Shown: positions 6,246 through 9,961 of the stretch, one piece after another
Numbering within the stretch: position 1 is the first letter of the stretch
Layout of the letters: the number at the start of each line of letters is the position of its first letter
Source: Chloroflexota bacterium
Lineage (GTDB): Bacteria > Chloroflexota > UBA6077
Direction of reading: 5' to 3'
NCBI GenBank assembly: GCA_021788565.1
Contig: JAJYKO010000126.1
Span: forward strand, 1 to 9,961
DNA length: 9,961 nucleotides
The notes under the pieces: generated by a model
Database searches by the model: none
The model's input: the letters and a program-made list of their open reading frames with translations, nothing else
What the model was told of the DNA's origin: nothing
Translations under genes and position numbers: made by a program

Positions 6246-8162
6246 TCATGCCGCCGGTTCGTACTGGCTTTCGATGCGTGCACCCGCATCTATGTAGAGC
6301 TGGTGCCATAACTCCACGCTCAGGAGACCCCACAGCAGGTTCCCACCGTTGACGAAGCCCGACTCGTGTTTCTCGATCAGCTGCTCTACGTAGTCCGGGT
6401 TGAAGAGCCCACGCTGCCGAACGCGATCCGGAGACAGCTGGTCGCGCAGGAATGAGCGGGCTTCCTTCCGGAACCACAGGGACGTCGGTACGGGAAACCC
6501 CTTCTTCTTCCGGTCGATGATTGGGGCCGGTAGCAGCTTCCGGCTCACCTTTTTCAGCAGGTATTTCCGCGCCAGCCCGTGTAGCTTCATGTGAGAAGGA
6601 AGGCTCGCGGCGAATTCGACCAGCTTATGGTCGAGAAGGGGCACGCGCGCTTCGAGGGAAGCCGCCATGCTGGTCTTGTCCCCGCGGGCCAGCAGGTCGT
6701 CGGGCAGCCACAACTTCGTGTCCACATACAGCATCCGGCTCAGCGGGTCTGTGGCGTCGGTTCGCGCGAGCTGCCTCGCGAACACCTGGTCGGTCGAGCT
6801 TCCGTCGAGTGCCATCTTGAGTTCGTTGGACAGAAGGGCCGACTTCATGTCCCGGTTGAACAGCGGGAACCAGTTGGTCAGCCGTACCGCCTCGTCGGTC
6901 TGCGAGAGCGCGTACAGGGCGATCTTCTGTCGCCCGAGCCCCGGAACTCGTGCGCTGGTCGCCAGGGCCAGCGACCTGATAGGACCCGGTATACCACGGA
7001 ACAGCGTGGAGAACTGCTCGCCGGCATACCGAGCGTATCCGGCGAAGAGCTCGTCGCCGCCCTCGCCCGTCAACACCATCTTCACGTGGCGAGAGGCCAG
7101 CTCGGAGACCATGTAGTTGGGCAGGTCTGCCTCGTCGGCGATGGGCTGATCCAGGTGCCAGACTACCTTCGATGCCAGGTCAATGAAGTCCTGAGGCCCA
7201 ACGAAGATCTCATGGTGGTCCGTCTCGTACCGCTGGGCGACCATCCGCGCGTAGGGCAGCTCGCTGAACGCCTCTCCTTCGCCCGTGAAACCTACCGAGA
7301 AGGTCTTAACTGGCTCGTTCAGGAACTGGCTCATCAGCGCCACGATGGTGCTGGAGTCGACGCCGCCGCTCAGGAACGCCCCGAAAGGCACGTCGCTCCT
7401 AAGCTCGAGCCGGACCGACTCCCTCAGTAGCGCTTCGAGTTCCTCGGCGGCGCTCTCCTCACCGCGGTGGTTGTGCTCGTTTCCGGCGAAGGATAGGTCC
7501 CAGTACTGTCGAACCGAGACGCCATCGGCATCACATGTCAGCAAATGGCCGGGGGGAAGGGCCGCGATACCCCTGAACATCGTCTGGGGGGAAGGGACAT
7601 ACTTGAGCGACAGGAAATTGCTGAGGGCCTCCGGGTCGAGAGACGGGCGAACCTCTGGATGCTGCAGTATCGCCTTGATCTCAGAGCCGAAGACCAGGCG
7701 CTCGCCAACCGCCGAGTAGTAGAGCGGTTTGACCCCCAGCCGGTCGCGGACTACCAGTAGCCTGCGCCGCTTCACGTCCCAGATAGCGAAGGCGAACATG
7801 CCCCGCAGCTGTTGCACGCAGTCGTCGCCGAACTCCTCATAGAGGTGGACGATCACCTCCGTGTCGCTGGCCGTCTCCAGGTGATGGCCGCGACCGCGAA
7901 GCTGCTCCGCCAGTTCAACGTAGTTGTATATCTCGCCATTGAAGACGATGACCACGCTGCGATCTTCATTGAAGATGGGTTGCTTGCCGCCGGTCAGATC
8001 TATGATGCTGAGCCGGCGCATCCCCAGGGCCAGCTCGCCGTCCACGTACTTACCGTCGTCGTCCGGCCCGCGGTGCCGTATGACCTCTAGCATTGGATCG
8101 AGAAGCCGCTCGGGAATGGGCTCCTTGCTCCTGTACTCAAATACTCCACAGATTCCGCACAT
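6246..8162 (-). CDS. asnB: Asparagine synthase (glutamine-hydrolysing)
   Basis: 638 residues, two-domain glutamine-dependent amidotransferase. The class II glutaminase domain begins with Met-Cys (C2 nucleophile after Met removal), then HRGPDDDG (30-37), RRLSIID (49-55), FNGEIYN (74-80) and SD (99-100), all glutamine-site motifs. The synthetase domain has the ATP PP-loop SGGVDSS (265-271), TGEGGDELFAGY (365-376) and KTSMAASLEARVPLLDH (496-512). All catalytic positions I can check are present. Enzymes of this ~620-640-residue type are common in polysaccharide loci, including exosortase-linked ones. There they are thought to amidate a carboxyl of a sugar or another glycan building block, although plain asparagine synthesis is possible. 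A good Shine-Dalgarno (AAAGGA, 8171-8176) sits 8 nt before the ATG, and only 20 bp separate it from the upstream GT4 stop. Confidence 0.95.
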   Translation of the reverse strand: MCGICGVFEYRSKEPIPERLLDPMLEVIRHRGPDDDGKYVDGELALGMRRLSIIDLTGGKQPIFNEDRSVVIVFNGEIYNYVELAEQLRGRGHHLETASDTEVIVHLYEEFGDDCVQQLRGMFAFAIWDVKRRRLLVVRDRLGVKPLYYSAVGERLVFGSEIKAILQHPEVRPSLDPEALSNFLSLKYVPSPQTMFRGIAALPPGHLLTCDADGVSVRQYWDLSFAGNEHNHRGEESAAEELEALLRESVRLELRSDVPFGAFLSGGVDSSTIVALMSQFLNEPVKTFSVGFTGEGEAFSELPYARMVAQRYETDHHEIFVGPQDFIDLASKVVWHLDQPIADEADLPNYMVSELASRHVKMVLTGEGGDELFAGYARYAGEQFSTLFRGIPGPIRSLALATSARVPGLGRQKIALYALSQTDEAVRLTNWFPLFNRDMKSALLSNELKMALDGSSTDQVFARQLARTDATDPLSRMLYVDTKLWLPDDLLARGDKTSMAASLEARVPLLDHKLVEFAASLPSHMKLHGLARKYLLKKVSRKLLPAPIIDRKKKGFPVPTSLWFRKEARSFLRDQLSPDRVRQRGLFNPDYVEQLIEKHESGFVNGGNLLWGLLSVELWHQLYIDAGARIESQYEPAA

Positions 8163-8182
8163 AAGTACCGTCCTTTGCCTGC

Positions 8183-9403
8183 TCAGCCCCGCGTGATACC
8201 GGGGCCGTCCGGGCGCATTGTGGGCGAAGATGTTTCCTGCCTGCCTGCCACGCCTCGCAGTCCCTGCTGGGCCGCCAGGGCCTTGAAGAGCTGTCCGGTG
8301 TGGGTGGCGTTCCGCGTCGAGAACATCTCCTCCGCGATCTTGCGATTCTTCTCACCCAGCCTCTCACGAAGCGAAGACGACTGGTACGCCTGCAGGATTG
8401 CCTGCGCCAGACCGTGCGCGTCGTTCTCATCGGCCAGAATCTCGTCGATCACCGCGGGGATTTCGACGTGGCGAGTCGTGACCACCGGCTTGCCGAAGGC
8501 CATCGCTTCGGCGATCACCGTCGGGAATCCCTCCCCGACGCCCGCGCTGTCGAACCGACACGGCAGGCAGAAAAGGTCGCAGGAGCGGTAGAGCGCCTTC
8601 AGGGCGTTCCCCCCCTGCTTCCCAAAGAAAGCCACCTGGTGCTCGATCCCGAGCTCCCTTGCCAGGCCCCGCACATCCACGGCTAGCTCCGTTCCCTCAT
8701 CGCCCGCCACCCATACCTCGATGTCGTCTAGCCCCAGCTCCTTTACAGCCCTGAACAACACCTCGTGCCCCTTGCGCTCGGCGAAGAAGGCGGCGATCAA
8801 GATGGCGAACTTCTTGCCGGGCCGGTAGTCCTCCAGGTCCACGTTGATCCGCACCACCTCGACCCTGGATGGGTTGATGCCGTATTTGTCGGCCAGCAAT
8901 CGCTTGTTGTACTCCGTGACGGTGACGATCTGGTCGCAGCTATTCAGCGCCCTGACGAAGAGATTCGGGCTCGGGTTGTTGTAAAGCTCGTAGGCGTGGA
9001 TCGTCACTGCCAGGGGCTTTCCCAGGATCTGCTTGCAGTAGTAGCCTACGTACAGCTTGTGGTCCGCGAAGGTCGCGTAGATGACGTCCGCGTCCGACAT
9101 GCCGCGGGCGAAGTGCCAGGCGAGGAACATGTCCACGACCGTTCCAGTGGCGAGTGCTTCCCGCAGCATCCGCGCGTACTTCAGCGGCGAGCGCAGGAAG
9201 TAGAGGGGCTGCGTCAGGGCCACTTTCGCGGGACTCCAGCGGCGGAGATCCCACTCTTCGCGGCTGTTGTAGAGCCCTTTCCCGAACTTCGTGGGGAAGA
9301 GGCTTATCCGGTACCCTTCGGCCGTGAGAAGGCTGAGTTCCCGGTAAACGAAGTGCTCTAACCCCTTCTTCATTGACGCGATGACGCCGATGCGCACGTT
9401 CAT
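8183..9403 (-). CDS. GT4 family glycosyltransferase
   Basis: 406 residues, a normal length for a retaining GT-B fold GT4 enzyme, which transfers a sugar from a nucleotide donor to a lipid-linked or growing glycan at the cytoplasmic membrane face. The N-terminal Rossmann half starts directly at the ATG (NVRIGVIAS) with a GLEHFVYREL segment (14-23) as in WcaL/EpsF-like enzymes. HAYE (136-139) lies where GT4 enzymes keep an acceptor-side His. The C-terminal half has an FFAERKGHEVL segment (206-216), a VAGDEGTE stretch (232-239), and the EX7E donor motif E291-x7-E299 in EGFPTVIAEAMAFGKPVV. The last ~25 residues are a Gly/Arg/Ser-rich tail. The start overlaps the upstream stop by 4 bp and has no strong Shine-Dalgarno of its own, consistent with coupled translation. 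Sugar specificity cannot be read from sequence. The family is certain; the linkage is unknown. Confidence 0.93.
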   Translation of the reverse strand: MNVRIGVIASMKKGLEHFVYRELSLLTAEGYRISLFPTKFGKGLYNSREEWDLRRWSPAKVALTQPLYFLRSPLKYARMLREALATGTVVDMFLAWHFARGMSDADVIYATFADHKLYVGYYCKQILGKPLAVTIHAYELYNNPSPNLFVRALNSCDQIVTVTEYNKRLLADKYGINPSRVEVVRINVDLEDYRPGKKFAILIAAFFAERKGHEVLFRAVKELGLDDIEVWVAGDEGTELAVDVRGLARELGIEHQVAFFGKQGGNALKALYRSCDLFCLPCRFDSAGVGEGFPTVIAEAMAFGKPVVTTRHVEIPAVIDEILADENDAHGLAQAILQAYQSSSLRERLGEKNRKIAEEMFSTRNATHTGQLFKALAAQQGLRGVAGRQETSSPTMRPDGPGITRG

Positions 9404-9961
9404 TCTGCCAGCGACCCCTGTGTCGCCTTCTCCTTTCCCGCTCCCGCACCGTCGAAGCTGCCGGTGGAGGGCCCGGACAGAATGTGATAGAGGATCATCG
9501 ACAGATACCTCGGGTAGGACCGCCGATCACTCAGTACGCGGTAGTCCCCGTGTGAGTGCTCGAAACCCCCGTCCCGCCGCTGGCGATCGAGGACATAGAA
9601 GTACGCGCGGTCGGCTGATCCCTGGTAGCCGTCGATCCCTAACTCTGCTGCCTTCGCGAAGGCAGCGGCCATTACAGCCGTGTGATAGGTCACCGTGGTG
9701 TGCCTGTTATCGCACTGGTAGTGGGCTTGCCCGCTCGAACCCAGGCCGCCGCTGAGGAAACCCAGCACCTGCTGAATGGTGGGCATGGCGGCGCTATCCC
9801 CCGTGAGCTCGTGGTACCGCATCAAGTCCAGGCACTGGAAGGCGTTGTACTGGAAGCACTGGAAGTGGGTACGGCCGGTTCTGCCGTCTTGTCCCTTCAC
9901 CGTGTAGGGGAACTCGCCGGAGTCCAACTGGGCGGCGGTCATGAAGCGCATGAGGCCGGCT
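9400..9961 (-). CDS. Helical-repeat (alpha/alpha-toroid-like) protein, 5' end cut by window
   Basis: The last 186 or so residues of a gene that enters from beyond the right edge. The frame is open to the edge: three sense codons (Ala-Gly-Leu) precede the first ATG at 9951, so that ATG is probably internal. Numbered from it, three similar units are visible: QLDSGEFPY (9-16) followed by HFQC (29-32); HYQC (77-80) followed by a helix; and RQRRDGGF (123-130) followed by a helix ending in SMILYHILSG (151-160). Q-x-x-(D)-G-x-F turns between amphipathic helices recall the alpha/alpha toroids of prenyltransferase, terpenoid-cyclase or glycosidase-like proteins, but I cannot name a family. The last ~25 residues are Gly/Ser/Lys-rich and probably disordered. 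No signal peptide or membrane segment is seen in this part. The TGA stop overlaps the ATG of the next glycosyltransferase (ATGA at 9400-9403), which implies translational coupling and a role in the same glycan pathway. Confidence 0.75.
   Translation of the reverse strand, partial: AGLMRFMTAAQLDSGEFPYTVKGQDGRTGRTHFQCFQYNAFQCLDLMRYHELTGDSAAMPTIQQVLGFLSGGLGSSGQAHYQCDNRHTTVTYHTAVMAAAFAKAAELGIDGYQGSADRAYFYVLDRQRRDGGFEHSHGDYRVLSDRRSYPRYLSMILYHILSGPSTGSFDGAGAGKEKATQGSLAE

Noticed and set aside
6227..6289. Longer start for the second GT4 at 6289, overlapping asnB
   Set aside because: It would add 21 residues with no family similarity inside the asnB coding end, while ATG 6226 has a strong GGGAGGT site just after the asnB stop.
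6591..7430. Long plus-strand open frame (279 codons) opposite asnB
   Set aside because: Antisense shadow of a clearly functional asparagine synthase; no family features in the translated product.

Overview
The window is one tightly packed, one-directional stretch of a bacterial surface-polysaccharide (EPS/capsule/O-antigen type) locus. All genes lie on the minus strand, so transcription runs from high to low coordinates. Base composition is GC-rich, third codon positions are mostly G/C, and most starts have clear Shine-Dalgarno sites. There are no tRNA, rRNA, CRISPR or transposase features, and nothing identifies the phylum. The gene set (glutamine-dependent asparagine synthase, GT4 glycosyltransferases, FemAB-like GNAT proteins, DegT aminotransferase) is the kind found in exopolysaccharide clusters, including exosortase-linked ones, but no exosortase is visible here.

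Layout in order of transcription: (1) 9961-9400, the 3' end of a helical-repeat protein, cut by the window edge; (2) 9403-8183, a GT4 glycosyltransferase, joined by an ATGA overlap; (3) 8162-6246, an asparagine synthase (asnB type); (4) 6226-4823, a second GT4 with an unusual 48-residue N-terminal extension; (5) a 134-bp gap holding a glycosyltransferase-like fragment and a perfect 10-bp inverted repeat; (6) 4688-3531, a FemX-like FemAB protein; (7) 3462-2344, a second FemAB-like protein of another subtype, with a GTG start; (8) 2331-1018, a DegT/DnrJ/EryC1/StrS aminotransferase; (9) 1021-1, a third FemAB-like gene, joined by an ATGA overlap and cut by the left edge. No promoter or U-tract terminator is visible, so the operon promoter presumably lies beyond position 9961.

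How the genes may work together (inference): the GT4 enzymes assemble the repeat unit, the DegT enzyme makes an amino sugar, AsnB turns a carboxyl (for example of a uronic acid) into an amide, and the three FemAB-like GNAT-fold proteins attach acyl or aminoacyl groups to amino groups of the glycan. Three FemAB-like genes beside AsnB and an aminotransferase suggest a surface glycan rich in amide or aminoacyl decoration.

The most notable anomalies surround the second GT4 gene. Its N-terminal extension resembles the C-terminus of an AlgD-type nucleotide-sugar dehydrogenase. The gap after it carries a 48-nt segment matching that gene's own donor-site motif at 36 of 48 positions, in a different frame. 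Both look like debris from recombination in a modular glycan locus.
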